DNA of 64,000 nt from Trichaptum fuscoviolaceum (taxonomy: Eukaryota > Basidiomycota > Agaricomycetes > Hymenochaetales > Trichaptaceae). Under the pieces are notes generated by a model. That model was not told where the DNA came from. It was given only the letters and a program-made list of their open reading frames with translations, and did not search any database. This document shows, in pieces, positions 1-12,423 of this stretch (position 1 is the stretch's first letter; each line of letters begins with the position of its first letter). Where the stretch lies: the NCBI GenBank assembly GCA_910574455.1, contig CAJSYZ010000001.1, forward strand, positions 597,961-661,960, in the 5' to 3' direction. The position numbers and the translations under genes were made by a program.

Positions 1-421
1 CATAGGCTTGTGCGAACCCACCGTCTTATGAATCTAGGAAGATCAGGGGAATACTTGTTAGAGTTCCTGAGGCCTCGCAGGATTGTGGCACGACTATATC
101 GCTAATCATAGCTAACCTATGCAGTTGGTTGTCGCAAGTTACACGGACAAAACGTATATCCTCGACATCGAAAACAACTGCAGGTTCTGTAAGAATGCAA
201 CATCCTATCGGGAACGAACCCAGCTGGTCACTGATTCCAGGCAGAACTCCGTCGACGTACAAAAGGTATGCGATGCACGCTGTCATTGTTAGCTACATCT
301 GACCATGTTTTTTATAAGGCCATTGTTACGTGCAGAGTTCACTCATGATCTCGGACATAGATTAAGTGATGGGTGCGTTCAAGCGATTAAGGTCCTTCTC
401 TGACTAAGGTCTACGTTACAG
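1..421. other. unresolved upstream region of the acyltransferase gene
   Basis: The plus strand should hold the missing N-terminal exon and promoter of the gene starting at 422, because a good acceptor (ttacag) ends at 421 and the exon after it opens in mid-protein. I could not choose the donor or the start codon. A minus-strand 86-codon frame at 26-286 has no recognisable motif and I do not consider it a gene. Confidence 0.3.
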
Positions 422-2006
422 GCTTGGAGATGTATGTATGGGTGTTGTATTCAAGGCGAGCTTTACGGAGGAAGAGTTATCGATGAGATGTTATGTTGCT
501 CTAGGGCATTTGAGGTGAGCCGGCTTTTCCCCCTCCGCAGAGATATCATACTCATAATATCGTAGATTCATTGCGCCAGTGCTCGCCTGTGAGATAAACA
601 GTGATTCAAGCGACACATCCAAACGCTCGTGGGTCTACACAGCTCCGCAAGATGTCGAAGATGTGCACCATTGGATCAGGGAAACCTTCAGCATTCGCCA
701 TGCGCCTTTCTCGGCTGAAGAATTTGTTCTCGAAATGAACCGAACACGCACTCCATATTTACACGCGGATGGCCATGCTCAGATTGTGCACTTCTACCTT
801 CTTTTTGGAGACGATGGCGTCCACGCACTCTTTATGCACGGTCAGCACGCGGTTATGGATGCGCGTCCGACATTACGCGGACTGGACTTGCTCCTAGGGT
901 GGATTGCGGACCCACCGAAGGAACAACTTGAGGATCTAGATTGGGGAGAGGAATGGGTGCGCTTGCCCGCTGGCCCAGTCACCTCAACCGGTGGCCCAAG
1001 GGAAGACTGGGAGACAAAGGGGGTGGAACTTCTGCAGGAAAGTGCTCGTGTGAGGATGGATCCGATTGTAAGTTCTTAGTCCCAAATCTCAGTCCAGTCG
1101 CTTCATTTGAGTACTTATTCTTCTTGATCAGCGGACCCACACACTACAACCTCCTCGAGACACAGTGAAAATGATAGGAAACATGCTTCGTGCACATGAG
1201 ACCATCGACTCGGAGTCAAGCACTCGGATACTAGACAGTGTGAAAGGTTACGGGTTCAGTATGTCACACCTAGCCGACGCTGCGCTGGCGTTAGCGGTCT
1301 TCGCTGGGAATCCGGTGTCGCCAGAAAACGCGATGGTTGCGCATGTCACTATGGATCCTTGTGTGTAAGTCGAAATCGTCTTCATAATACGCGATTTAAA
1401 TGGAACAATACGCAACCAGAGTTTCACAGGATAAATATCTTGTACCACCTCATAATAGTCCTTCACATTTTATCGCGGGACTCTCGTTGATACCTCTACG
1501 TCTCTACTACAAAGACGTAGCCTCTCTTACATCCCCGAAAAGCAAGCTATTGAAAGCTATGGAGATAGTCCAGAGGCAGTATGACTACTACGTCACCAAC
1601 CCGAACCTTCCTCACCTGCTGTCAGTTCAACTTTCCCAGAACCCGCCTCGGCAGCCGCGCACCTTCGACCCGCACTCGTCTCTCATGACTAACCTCGGGA
1701 AAATAGATTCGTTTATTAAGGCAAAGTGGGCAGCGGGGAGGTCGGAGGGTCCGCCAATCATCGAAGTCCTGGAAATGGCTATGGGAAATCGTTTGGGTTG
1801 GCAACGTTTGTGAGTATTGTCAGAGATATCCCTTCATTTTCATCATCAGATGATTAAAACTTCTGCGCAGAATGAACCACGTCTGGAGTATGAACTCAGT
1901 CTTGCACATACAGGTCCAAGCGAGTGATGTGTGGGATACGGAGCTCTTAAAAGAGCATGTAAAGAGAATGAAAGAGATCATGTTGACGATCCTCGATCAG
2001 TGTTAA
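422..2006 (+). CDS. HxxxD acyltransferase, Tri3/alcohol acetyltransferase-like (5' incomplete)
   Basis: Likely a cytosolic CoA-dependent acyltransferase that O-acylates a small metabolite. Five exons can be threaded with consistent phases: 422-514, 566-1067, 1132-1364, 1420-1809 and 1871-2006, with GT..AG introns of 51-64 nt. Seen: the motif HAVMD matches the catalytic HxxxD of the chloramphenicol acetyltransferase/BAHD/condensation fold. It sits in a stretch (LHADGHAQIVHFYLLFGDD then MHGQHAVMDARP) that reads like fungal Tri3-type acetyltransferases. A second conserved-looking stretch, HFIAGLSLIPLR, begins exon 4, and the protein ends DVWDTELLKEHVKRM..ILDQC. The first exon at 422 begins inside a frame (LGDVCMGVVFKASFTEEEL), so the start lies further upstream. 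The substrate cannot be inferred and no biosynthetic cluster is visible. I saw no frame defects. Confidence 0.7.
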
Positions 2007-2846
2007 CTCCTTTCAGATACGTACTCTATATACATATTTCTCCCTCTTCAATGGCAGTGGAACTAGCGGATGACGATGCACTAGATTCTTAGGAGCAACA
2101 CGGACACATTTTGGGGCAAATATGTACAATAGAGCAGGCTAAATCTGCCACTAGTTCACGTTGGAGTCTTCCATCTATTCCTCTTTATCTTGAACGGGGC
2201 CACCGACTTAACTTCTTTACGGTGCTACACTCTTCAAGGCAAAGCTGAACGGAGCGTCGGCGAATGTGGGCAAGTTGTCACCAATATTGCGGATTTCGTG
2301 AGGCTCACGTGGTTTCCAGTCAGGCGCGAGTACTAGTGCTCTTCCCGGCTCCGGGTTCGCAGCACTGGCAGGAATGAAGTCCAACTGGTCTGTAGGACAC
2401 ATATCAAGCTTCTACCGCCTTCCTCGCTGTTGTTCTCGTTTGCCCACGTGGTCTAGCTGAAGGTACACTCTTTATTCATCGCAGGCTCATCAAAAGTAAA
2501 CATCATTACTATTGCCATGGCAATTCAATCGTGTTGTTGAATGGTCCGAACGCAAGCGGCAAGCCATCCATCCTCTCTCAGTGAATTCCTCGGATACGTA
2601 ACAGGTATAGGTCCCAGAGGCCCGAAATGTCCTCTGTCCCGTTTACCCAGGCATGGAGAACGGATCCATTTCTATCCGTTTTCCTTGACCTGTATGCAGT
2701 ACAGAGCCAACAAGCATTAACCAGGTACGGTAGGCACGAGGAGTTCTGGACTATAAATCGATCATTCCGAACGAGCTCTTCCCACTGCTCATCTGTGTAA
2801 CTGATAGACGGTAAAGCACCTCTGCACAGCATAGCATACTTGAGAA
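2007..2846. other. intergenic region, no supported gene
   Basis: This is the spacer between two plus-strand genes. Two short minus-strand frames (2217-2402, and 2578-2865 which overlaps the next gene) could belong to a small spliced gene. They show no motif I recognise and could not be joined convincingly. It probably contains the promoter of the DUF6533 gene. Confidence 0.3.
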
Positions 2847-4843
2847 ATGTCTTCGGGGGGATCAAGCATCGGTGAGATCACCGATGTCGCAAGTGACACC
2901 TTAACGTTCCGTGTGAGTCGTAGTTCATCTCTGTCTATGATGTATCCGATATTGAACACCAACTTCCAGTATGTATGTAAATGGTATTCTAGCCTTATTG
3001 TCAGTCGGCGTTTACAGTACTTTCTGTTGACTATCTACATTTTGCAGTTGCAACTCTAACGCTTTGGGTGAGGGTCTACCACCTGCCAGTGTCAAGTCGA
3101 TACTCAGGGATTTCTCATAAATATAAATTCAGACCTATGAATATATTCTGACTTTTGACGAAGAGGTAAAGTTTATTCCACCTACTTTTACTATTTTCTA
3201 GCTTATCCTAATGAGGGAGTATGTGAAATATATGTGGCGAAGCAAACGCTCCCTGGTATCAATGGTCTTCTTCCTCAACCGCTACCTTCCTTTCCTAGAC
3301 CTACTTATTTCGTTGCAAGGTGAGTGAGCTAGATTTTAGTGTCTTGCGTACATTCCCCCTAATATTAGCTTGAACTTGCATAGCTTTTGCATATGGGAGC
3401 AGCTACGATGCGAGTCTCATTTGTTTCACCGTTATACTGCTTGCGTAGCTGACGCCAGGACATTGAGCAGAAGTGCATCCCAATGCTTTATGGCGCAGGC
3501 GGTGTGTCTTGTACTTCAAAATGATCAAAAATGGCTGTACTGAATGGCTCCAAACGTCTGGAAAGTGATGGGCATAATTGTCTCTGTCGTAGCAGAAAGT
3601 GAGCAGCTACCACTGGTCGGCGATTTATGGCCCGCTTCTGATCATTCGGAGAAGGTATTCTTGCTCTTCGCGTGTATGGCATATGGTCCCAGAATAGGAG
3701 AGTGCAAGCAACGACCCTCTTCGCCCTAGCGGTAAGCCAACTGTTCATTATTTTGCTCATATATTTACATCGATTTTGCCCGAAGTTACTTTTCATAGGA
3801 CAGTTGTGCATAATTATCCCGTACCTTTCACACGCGAAAGGTAGGCCCCGGCAGATTCTTGGCCTTGTTCCTTTAAGTATACATATCCTGACACGCGCTC
3901 CGTAGCCATTCCCGTAACAATCTTTCACACCGGGTGTCTATATGTCTACGATACCAACGACACTAGCTGGCTGACGTACCTTCTGGTTATTATGTTTGAA
4001 GTCTGTGCGTCATCTCAAATTAGTATCCGCGAACCAAATATGTACATAGTATAAACTGATGACTTGGACCTGCTTCGCTCCCATTACAGTCTCCCTGGCG
4101 GCCATGCTTGTCAAAGCATCAAGTCAATGTTGTTATGGCTTCTCCATTCATCTTGCATCAACTTACAACTTCGCTGTATTCCAAAACAGTATCGCCATCA
4201 AGTTCAAGGCTCATGAGGACACTCTTTATTGACGGTAAGTCCGACTCCCGGTTTCAAGAATAGATGTCGCTACATACATTGTATATGCTTACCGTAGGAA
4301 TGTTATATTGCATATGTGTACTTGGTAAGTCCAGATACTCTATCCGCTCCTTCATATCGACTTAATCATCAATTCAGGCATCAGTCTGGGCAATCTATTA
4401 TTATGGAAGCTCGGCCCAGTGAGATTAGGAGTATTGTTGAGCATTTGGCAGCAAAAGCTAACCGTTACTCCCCCTCCACAGTCAAGCATCGGGAACTGGT
4501 TTCTAATGTATGTATTGCATGTCCTTCGTCCGTCCGTAATCCCACCCTCCTCCGCTTACTACAAATATACTCTATCCCTCTATGCCACTCCCTCATCTGC
4601 TCTAGCGCGCAAGCCGTACTGCAGAACTTGCTCGGGACGCGCGTGTTGTTCCGGCTTCGCAAGACATCGGAGAGGGAGGCAGTGCAGCACGAGATGGGCG
4701 ACTGCGTTCGATTTCGTGATGGAGTGCCGGTGGATGACGATTCTTCGGGGATCCCGATGACGGCGACGGCGTGGCATGTGGGGATGACTGTCTCGTCTCA
4801 GGCTCATGATATACCTCCACGCAATCAGACTGCAGAGCTCTGA
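2847..4843 (+). CDS. DUF6533-domain membrane protein (multi-exon)
   Basis: Member of a large Agaricomycete family of multi-pass membrane proteins of unknown function. Diagnostic pieces appear in the family's order on short exons. These are YVFATLTLW plus YEYILTFDEE (about 2965-3165), then YVKYMWRSKRSLVSMVFF and LNRYLPFLDLLISLQ (3220-3319). These pieces form the DUF6533 signature, an acidic turn followed by a basic/aromatic helix and an NRYLP motif. Next come LALRVYGIWSQNRRV (3654-3731), GMLYCICVLG then ISLGNLLLW across an intron near 4325-4376, and a C-terminal exon 4606-4843 with AQAVLQNLLGTRVLFRLRK, as in typical family C-termini. Hydrophobic segments alternate with short loops. The start at 2847 is the first ATG in frame; the middle exons (3320-4300) are only partly resolved. 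Family assignment is from memory of the motif order; function is unknown. Confidence 0.72.
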
Positions 4844-5023
4844 GAGGTGCAAGTGGGGTGCTCAATGAAGAGTCAGGACCGCGTTGTATTTCGAAGTCAT
4901 CCTCCACAAGACTGAGACATATGTAGTATAGGACGGAGCAATTGGCTATCCAATGGGTTTTCTTTTTCTTTTGTCAAACGGCGTAGCTGATCTTTTTTGT
5001 AGTACTTGTGTAATAAGCTACAT
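4844..5023. other. short spacer, 3' flank of the DUF6533 gene
   Basis: T-rich sequence following the stop codon; likely 3' UTR and terminator. No other feature seen. Confidence 0.3.
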
Positions 5024-5440
5024 CAGGGAATCTTCTTTTTCACTTAAGGTTACTTAAACGGTCTGAAATTTACTGAAGCCCTGGGAAGTGAAATTCTACT
5101 GATTTACTGATTTCAGGCATGTGGTTTCATTATTCAGGAAGGGGCCTGCTGAAATCAGTGCCGTCGACTTAAATCAGTGCTTCAGGCATTCAGTCTTCAG
5201 CATTCAAGCATATCAGAAGTTTTTTTCTGGCATTCGAATTGCAGTGCTCAAGTGTATAAGTTTGTAAGGGGTTCAAGTAGTTCATTCCATAAGTAATTCA
5301 TCATTTAATCATATAAGCAGACTTTTTTGTCTGTTGGTTTGCAGTACTCAAGCGTGTAAGTGCGTAAGAGGTTCCAGAATTACTTCATTTCCACAAGTAA
5401 TTTAAGACAATAAGTAAAAATCAGTGCATCAGTGTCACGG
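5024..5440 (+). repeat. DNA-transposon end with TCAG-rich subterminal repeats
   Basis: The sequence starting cagggaatcttctttttcac at 5024 is matched, inverted, by the sequence ending at 59146. The alignment runs about 35 bp with a few mismatches (shared core acatcagggaa, cttttt, cttaagg, tact). Inward of both ends lie many copies of TCAGT, ATTTCAG and ACTGA, as in transposon subterminal repeats. Target-site duplications do not match between the two ends (agctacat against atgtgttc). It is therefore open whether they belong to one very large element or to two copies of one family. Confidence 0.5.
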
Positions 5441-5627
5441 TCCCTCAGTAGCTAGTACACCACGGCATCCTGAACCAGATTGTATTTTGCCACTTCTGCC
5501 TCGCTGGCAGGCTGTTCCTCGGCATATTCAGAGAACGAATGCCACTGCAAGTTGATGGTAGTAAGAGCTTGAATACAGTGGCGGGGTGATGGGTCAAAGC
5601 CGAAGCTCACCAGAGATCAACCTGCTC

Positions 5628-6934
5628 TTAAAAGTCTGCGCCGTCCGTAGCCGAATCCCATAATGAACCCTCGTCCTCCTCGCGATCGCCCTCACCTTCC
5701 CCGTCCTCTCTGCCTGCGTCATTCTCCTCGCCCTCAAAACCTCCACTGCGTCCATAACCCACGCTGAAACTCTCGTCCGCATCCTTGTTCTCATCCTGAT
5801 CCTGATCCTTGTCCTCCTCCTGATCCTTGTCCTCGACCTCGTCTCCCTCGCCAAGCACACTCTCGTCCTCCATATCGTCTTCCCTATCCTTGAAATCCTC
5901 GACTTCTTCGCCGTCATTATCCTTATCCTCCTTGCACTTACTACTTCTAGTAGCGCCCTCGCCATATGTATACTCGCCGCTCGCATCCGCGTCTCCAACG
6001 TCAAGATACAGGGAGAAATCCCTGCCAGTGATACCCGATCCAACAAGTTCGGTGTTCTTTCCCGCACTAAAATCTTCAATGGAATTGTAAGCTGCTAGGC
6101 GGGATCGGACCTTCTCCCAATTTGATTCAGTAAAAAACGAGGAATTCGACAATAAGTTAACATAGTCGTCCGTATGAGGCTGCCACAGAGCACTGGTGAA
6201 GTACCACTCAGCGCCACCAAACTATTCTTTGATCTTTTGCAACCGGGCCACTTGCTTGTCAATTGCAACCTTGACCTGTTCATGAGAAATTCAGCGAATA
6301 AAGCCACTATAAGAACTGAAGTAGATAGATACCGCGGTTGCCGCAAGAGCGAGGGCACCGATAGGCTTTCCTATTGTGTTTTTATCCAGTACTTTATGCC
6401 AACCCAGGGCCAAGACTAGGTGTACGGACAACACTGAGATTACAAGATCAGAGCAGAACAACCCTTGCTTCTGTACTTTCAGAGTCAATGCAGGGATACG
6501 AAGGGTGACATGGGGCAAATTTTTACATACCTTATCCATACTATGCCAGCTTTCCCAGAGGAATGGTTCAGCTTTCTTCTTGTCGACCATCGTCTGCAAC
6601 ATCTTCACAATTTCTTCGGTCTCCACTGACTTGGAACGCTCGTTGCCGACAAAACTCGAAATTGATTGTTCGGCTTTCTCGAACAATTTCTTGCGCCAAC
6701 TATCAGAGCATCTCTGGGCTGCCTACAGGGCAGATCATACTTGATTCAAAATGGCCGATGAAAGACAATAAGGGATGACTCAACTAAAGAACAGATGTCG
6801 GCCAATTGCGTGTCGTAACTAAGTTCGACAGAATCAAACACCTTCTCCCACAAGGCTCCGATGGACTTATTGTCCGGGTTTTGCCATGGAGTTGTGGACT
6901 TTCCAACTGCGTGATACAGCGAAGGCAGAAGAAT
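5628..6934 (-). pseudogene. DUF6532-like gene, 3' part (split by transposons)
   Basis: Carboxy-terminal two thirds of a DUF6532-like protein, a family very expanded in Agaricomycetes and of unknown function. Reading the minus strand from the MULE junction: ILLPSLYHAVGKSTTPWQNP, then KKKAEPFLWESWHSMDKVC, KQGLFCSDLVISVLSVHLVL and PIGALALAATA. These pieces match the family's LPTLYHAIG, PFLW and pIgALALaatA signatures. The C-terminus (5628-6152) is a very acidic E/D-rich tail. If the 57-nt intron gtatct...gaacag is used, a TAG stop (6222-6224) interrupts the frame just before FGGAEWYFT; an alternative acceptor right at that TAG would remove it in a 110-nt intron. The gene is severed upstream at 6934 by the MULE insertion, where the nine bases cagaagaat are duplicated. 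Its other parts lie at 12516-12765 and 30079-31500. Confidence 0.62.
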
Positions 6935-7017
6935 GAATGCTAAGCCCAGACAACGAAGTTCCTTTTTCGGAAGACACCTCGGATTTTGCCGTGGGCCTGT
7001 TGGACCACCTCCGGGCA
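6935..7017 (+). repeat. left TIR of the MULE, 83 bp
   Basis: Begins gaatgctaagcccagacaac and is the exact reverse complement of 12424-12506. Preceded by the target-site copy cagaagaat at 6926-6934. Confidence 0.92.
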
Positions 7018-7304
7018 CCAACCTGGCAGCTGTTGGGAGAAAGCTCACGTGACGCTTCCATGTGAGTGCGAGACACGTCGCAATCGCACTTAGTGTAGCG
7101 TACTTGCGCACTTAGCAATTGCGCACGTAGGTGTTTGATAACTAAGCATTTCTCACACTTAGAATGGCTACGTTGTCATTGTCTTGTCTTTCTCTGCAAC
7201 TTTGTGTGCATGTTGGAGAGCGAAGGGATAGCAGCATGGTCAGCAGGGCACTTTTGTGCTTTAAACTAGGCGTCAAACCCGATGTTTGCTGACTGTGTCG
7301 ACCG

Positions 7305-8092
7305 TTGATTTCATCCCGGACACGCGGTTACGCTACCCTTTGCAATTCTCATGTTGCACAATGTATTTCTCTTAATCTACTAACAGACTATGCACAGACA
7401 TTCGACTACGATGACAACCTCGAGCCCGATGACCGCCTCCTTTCCAACTGCGCGCGTATTCCTTCGCCTTCGCGGTCGACCGCAAGACAGAACGCGGCCG
7501 CGAGCTCGATGATGCCGTTGCAGGCCTGCACATCACACTCAACTACAACCATCCAGATCAGGCTCCCAACCACCTCCTCCGCACACGCAGTCGTCGTACG
7601 TCTCAACCTCTACAAGCTCGACATCTTGCTCTATGGCCGCGGTGTACCTGGGCAACGGACTGAGGGCGCCGTTGACGCAACGCGCATGAGCAAGACGTTC
7701 TTATTATTTGATGTCGGCACCTTGGCCTTATTACGCTCTGGACCGCAAATTCGTGCGTTGCAGCGTGCCAATTGGCCCGACAACGAACATATGACGATGC
7801 AATTGCGTTCGGGCGTCCGACCTTCACTCGCATCCATCGTCCTCAAGGACCTTCCCCTGAACATGGAGTCTACTGATACTTCTTCGCGCCGTTTAAGCCT
7901 ATCTTGTCCGAGGTCAGGCTGAACTTTCAGGCTCGTTCGAAGATGGACTTCATCGACTGGCTGCTGCAAAACTCTTCGCAGTCACTGCGCTCCTTGGAGT
8001 TGGAACAGGAACCGGCGCCTGAGCTACTGAACCATGTCTTGCGACAATATGGCTCGTCTTTGGAACTCAATGGTGCGTCTTTTTTTTTTAAC
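7305..8092 (+). pseudogene. F-box/LRR-like gene fragment carried inside the MULE
   Basis: Plus-strand coding remnant. The readable core is RPSLASIVLKDLPLNMES, then, across a frameshift, EVRLNFQARSKMDFIDWLLQ and SQSLRSLELEQEPAPELLNH ending LRQYGSSLELN before a possible intron (gtgcgt...catcag). The alternation of LxxLxL-like strands with WLLQNSSQSLRSLEL resembles the leucine-rich part of basidiomycete F-box proteins. The upstream part changes frame several times and has no intact F-box that I can see. A related, equally broken copy lies at 48721-49330 inside a different transposon (shared ctctatggc.gcggtgtacct and ccaattgg.ccgaca). Most likely a captured host gene fragment, not functional as it stands. 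Confidence 0.45.
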
Positions 8093-9235
8093 TCTCTATA
8101 ATACATCAGTTACTGAGAAATTGGTTAATAGGCTCATGGAGTACAAGAACGACTTCGCAGCTTCTCTCAAGTTCGGCCCAAAGACTGTCAATGAGCTAAA
8201 CCAGGACCACGTTATCGTTGGCACCACCCCCTTGTTTCTTCCTGTCGCAGCCATTCTTGATTCTGCACAGTAGCCCACCGCTGGGCAGAAGGACTGGTTC
8301 TCCTTCGCTGTTCTGCCACCCTCCCTCTGGCCGACAGCGCGGGTTTTCAGGTCGTTCGCCATGCGCGTTGCCATGACAACGGCATTGAACGGCGAGATGG
8401 CATGGGCCCTCCCCCTTCCGCATGGAATGGATGGACATTATCCAAAAGGCATAGTCACGGACGGCGGGTTAATGGTGGGAGCAAGGGCAAGCGAGAGCGA
8501 ATGATGGAGAACGGTGTCTCGGACGAGTACGGCAGATGGATGCAACCGCCGAGTCAACATCCACATCAACGTCCTGCAACGCACCAATCCCTTCAAGTCC
8601 ATGGAGTGCCGCACCATCACCACTTCATGCATCGACATGGAGCACACCATCATCATCTGCCTGGTCACCTGCAGCCGGTGCCATCCAGTCCTCTGATCCA
8701 GCCCTCCTTTCCTTCCTGCTCGCTGCTGGGCTTGGTTCTTTGCGTTCACGGAAACGGTGATAGGGGACGCTGTGGGACTTGTGCTTCTGCCAAGGGATCC
8801 TTCCCTGGACCATAGCCCGGCCTGCTGCGCGGCCCTCGCATCATCTGTCAACGCTTTACGCCAACTCCTTTTCCTCTGGGTAGTCTTTCGGCCACGTCAG
8901 GTCGACGCCAGTTGCAGCCTCTGCAGTCTCAATGCTTTCTGGTGGATTTGAACCCATACCAACCCCATGCTACAAAGGCGCAGATCAGAATCTGCTCTTG
9001 CCCGCAGGACAGTTTGGACGATACACCATAGGGTTTGCAATTCCCTGCATGCAGCAACTCTTTGTGTGCTAGTAGCGGAAGTAAATTATGATGTTAAAAT
9101 AAAAATGTTGTAAATACATAGCAATAATTTATCCTGTTCGACATGCAAGATAAATAGAGGCCATTCACAACTTAGTGGTGTGAGTATGATTTCTTTCGCT
9201 TCTGCGTTTTCTCGGGAGATGGTGGAAGAAGGTCG
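8093..9235. other. MULE internal region, no clear gene
   Basis: Between the F-box-like fragment and the transposase stop. One plus-strand stretch near 8300-8470 reads like coding (TTALNGEMAWALPLPHGMDG) and another at 8536-8760 is S/T/P-rich, but frames break repeatedly and nothing was recognised. Probably further captured or decayed sequence. Confidence 0.3.
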
Positions 9236-12044
9236 TCATATAGGGTGCTTTTGTGATGGATGTGTTGTTGGAATTGATTGGTCCTGTGGCTGTGCTGGCT
9301 CGGGCTTGAAATGTATACCATCTATTATGTTGTCACCTCTGTTAGTCAGACGATCTATTTGTGCTGTCACCATCTCTAGTGCTGATCGTATATGTGAGAG
9401 GCGGTCTTTGAACTGCAAACCCGTATGTGCACTCTCCAGGAGGACTCGGATGTCCATTAACCTTGGTATGATGCTTTCCAATTCATTTAATGCACGAGCA
9501 ATTGCCTGATCATCAACCCCAGCCTTTGCACTCCGTTCCTGTCCCTCAGAAAAGGCACTCTCGTTGTCGCTAACCTCCTCGTCATGGTCGGAGTCCTGAC
9601 TGGTAATTGGTGATTCAACTGTAATATCAAGGTTGTCGTTTGCATCAAGGCCGTCCGTTGTTAGGAAGGGATCATCGGTTTGGAGAAATGTATCAATTGT
9701 GGACTGGAGGGCACGATCAATTGGATCCATGAGGCTATCTGGATGAGATGTGCGTGCTATTGCATCTTCCTTTGTTGTAGGAATACTGATTTCAGGCACA
9801 TTCAGATGGAACTTCTCATTCAAGTTGCGAATGTGACACACTGCAGCTCGAAGATGCTTGCAAGCACCACCTCTGTGTTGAAAGTCTGGACAGCTGCATG
9901 CACCTGTGCCTTCTACTCGAAGCTCAATGTCGTATACGGTGGGCTGATCTTCACCCTCCAGTGCTTGAGCTGAGAAACAGGTGAATCGGAATATCCCATC
10001 GTTGAATATTGGAGTGCTGATTTGCCTGTGATCAAGTAGATCTTGCGCACTTGAATCTCGAGATGCATCTGGTGCAAGATAGAATACAACAGGTTCGCTT
10101 GCAGCTGCTGTGCCAGTCCACTTTCGACCTCGAGCTCGATGGTTCTGTGCTTGCTGACGCTTCTTCTTAATGACCTCATCTCCACCGGGTAGACGTTTCC
10201 ATCTTTCCTCAAGGACTTGTAACTCTTCTTCATCCGCCCTTCGCTGAGCAAAGATACCTGGAACAATTTTATCCACTAAAATTCGCAAAAGAACATCAAC
10301 ACGAAGTCGTCTGCCACCATGTTTCCATCTTTGTAAGTGTTTGCCCTTCAACACATTGTTGAATGACTCGAGATGGTTTGTTGTAGTAACGATGTTTTCA
10401 ATTGGGCAATTCATTCTCTTTGCTGCTAGAATTCGACCACATGCGGACCAGCTTTCCCAGAGTGCTTCAGATGCAAGCCAATAGGACAACAAGTAGTCAA
10501 GATGATCTTCCGCCTGCTTAACCGTGCTGCTGTGCTCCATTGGAAGCAACTGCAGTTTGGCCTTCTCTGAAAGCACAAGCTGCTTGGCTATGCTAAAGCT
10601 CTCTGTGAGAAGTAGGGCTGCCTCCAGATGCCGTGCACCATCAAGGAGCTCCCTATGCAATGCTGAGTCGCCTCGTATCCTTTTTGTTCGACTGTTTCGC
10701 CATGACTGACGGATATGAAATCGGCAGATTAGAAGTACGATGTATGGAAGAACAAGGCTAAGAGCGTTTCGTTCCTTGTGGTCTGTGTCGGTGATGCAGA
10801 CAGCCGGAAGAAAGGTGACTCCCCCTTTTGTCCCAAGTGAGTGCACCCATCTCTCGAGAAGCTTTCGCAGTATCTCAGAGTTGTATCCAGATGAGGTTTG
10901 TTGATTTTCTGAAGGTGCCGAAAATAGAAGGAACGCCAACGGAACACCAACATTCTTGTCATCGATTCCCATTATAATGAAGAGGAGTAGCTTTCGATCA
11001 CAGATTCCAAACGTCCCATCAAGTATAATTTGACTCTCGTGTCCATAATCCCATGCGGCTTTCTTCATTTCCTCCGTGCTAATGCAAATTTCGAAACGCT
11101 CATTTTTTGAAGCACGAGCTGAGTAATGAAAGACGGCATCAGCAAGCGTCTTGTTGAATTTTGGTGAGCTTTTGTCAAGCCATTGGTGAACGTTAATATG
11201 AGCAGCAATGCGTGTGTCTATCCCCTGCTCACGATTGAACTGACGATACATTGCTCGAGTGTCGGAATCATGCAGAACCCATCGATATTTCGTGTTCACC
11301 TGGCCTTCAAATGTCTTTGGCATGCTTGGATAGCTTTTGGCCTGGACTGCTGCATGATTTCGAGCCTTGATTTCAGTAAGTGGTGATCCGGTACGGAGCA
11401 GTTGTAGACAATGCTTGAACACATCAGGATGTAGAGGTGCAAGAGGTGCATTGGCATAACGAGCCGATATGCAGCCATCGTTGTGAAACAGATAGCCTCG
11501 AATTCGCAGGACCTTCGAACCATCTGAGGAGTAGACCACCTCTGCATGTGCAAGACATCCGGTAAATGGTAAAGGTCGACTATTCCTTCCGTTCTCTTTA
11601 TGTGTGCTACCACAGTCGCTGTTAATAAGGTTAGTCATTGTAATGGGATTGATTTTGCTAATCTGCGCACCATTGGAATAGAACTCGACGTGTTTCCTTC
11701 CCCTTCCCTCCAGACACTCTAGACCATTTTCGAACCCATCTATTCCGAGAGCTTTCCCGCTCATCATCATCCAGCCGGTTGTTTGCCAATAGCGCAGCTG
11801 CAAGAGCTTGTTCATCATCTTTATTTGCATGGTACTTGTGATCAATATCTTGACCTGATTGATAGAGTTGTTGCAAAGCTTCTGACTGCTGCAAAGTCAG
11901 ATCAAGAGCTCTGAAGTTTATGCTAGATGCTGCTCGACGTGCTGTCAATGCATTCCCGGTAAGCTGTTGACCGCTGGCCTCTTCCGAAGAAATGTTTCGG
12001 AAGATGTCTCGGGTTTGCTGTATATTATGCTGTTGGTGTGGCAT
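9236..12044 (-). CDS. MULE transposase (MULE domain plus SWIM zinc finger)
   Basis: Catalyses excision and insertion of the element at its TIRs, in the nucleus. Two exons, complement(11671..12044) and (9236..11618), are joined over a 52-nt intron (gtgcgc...aacag); the splice gives VLFQ-CDCGS in frame and a 918-aa protein. Seen: a zinc-ribbon-like CDCGSTHKENG near residue 125 and the DDE core. The first Asp is in LDGTFGICDRKLLLFII. A second Asp is in VCITDTDHKERNAL, followed by the conserved CRFHIRQSW. The C-terminal SWIM finger is CSCPDFQHRGGACKHLRAAV (CxC..CxH). The C-terminus is acidic then Q/P-rich. No frame defects were found across both exons, so the gene may be functional. Without the splice the long frame would start at an unsupported upstream site. 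Confidence 0.88.
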
Positions 12045-12423
12045 TGCTTTGAAGAACAGCAGAAGTCATATCAGCGCAATATGTTCATGGTATCGCTGCA
12101 GACAGCCTGTACATGTATGCGGCAAAATCAATTGCCGGATAGCATTGTAAAATTTGCATGCATTATATAATTTCTATCTTTCCTCAATATTTCTATATTT
12201 CTATATACCTTCAATTTGCTCACTGAGTAGACTAATAATTAGCTGATAGAATTCATGCATTTTCTCTCTTAATATATATGACATTGCAGGCAATGTAGTG
12301 TTCTCTGAATGATATAAATAACCTTAACTCTTAATGACCTACGGTTCACGTACTAGGCACTGGCAGGCACATGACTAAAATCACATGACTTGCTCCACTG
12401 ACTTGCTCCAGCAGGGCCAAAGT
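12045..12423. other. MULE 5' subterminal region
   Basis: A/T-rich sequence between the transposase start and the right TIR; presumably holds the transposase promoter. No ORF or distinct motif supported. Confidence 0.35.

Noticed and set aside
422..2006. Assigning the acyltransferase to a trichothecene-type toxin pathway
   Set aside because: Only the fold and HxxxD motif are visible; there are no neighbouring terpene synthase, P450 or other pathway genes in the window.
5594..6079. Minus-strand arginine-rich frame and plus-strand serine-rich frame near the DUF6532 3' end
   Set aside because: Both are out-of-frame readings of the E/D-rich acidic tail coded at 5628-6152.
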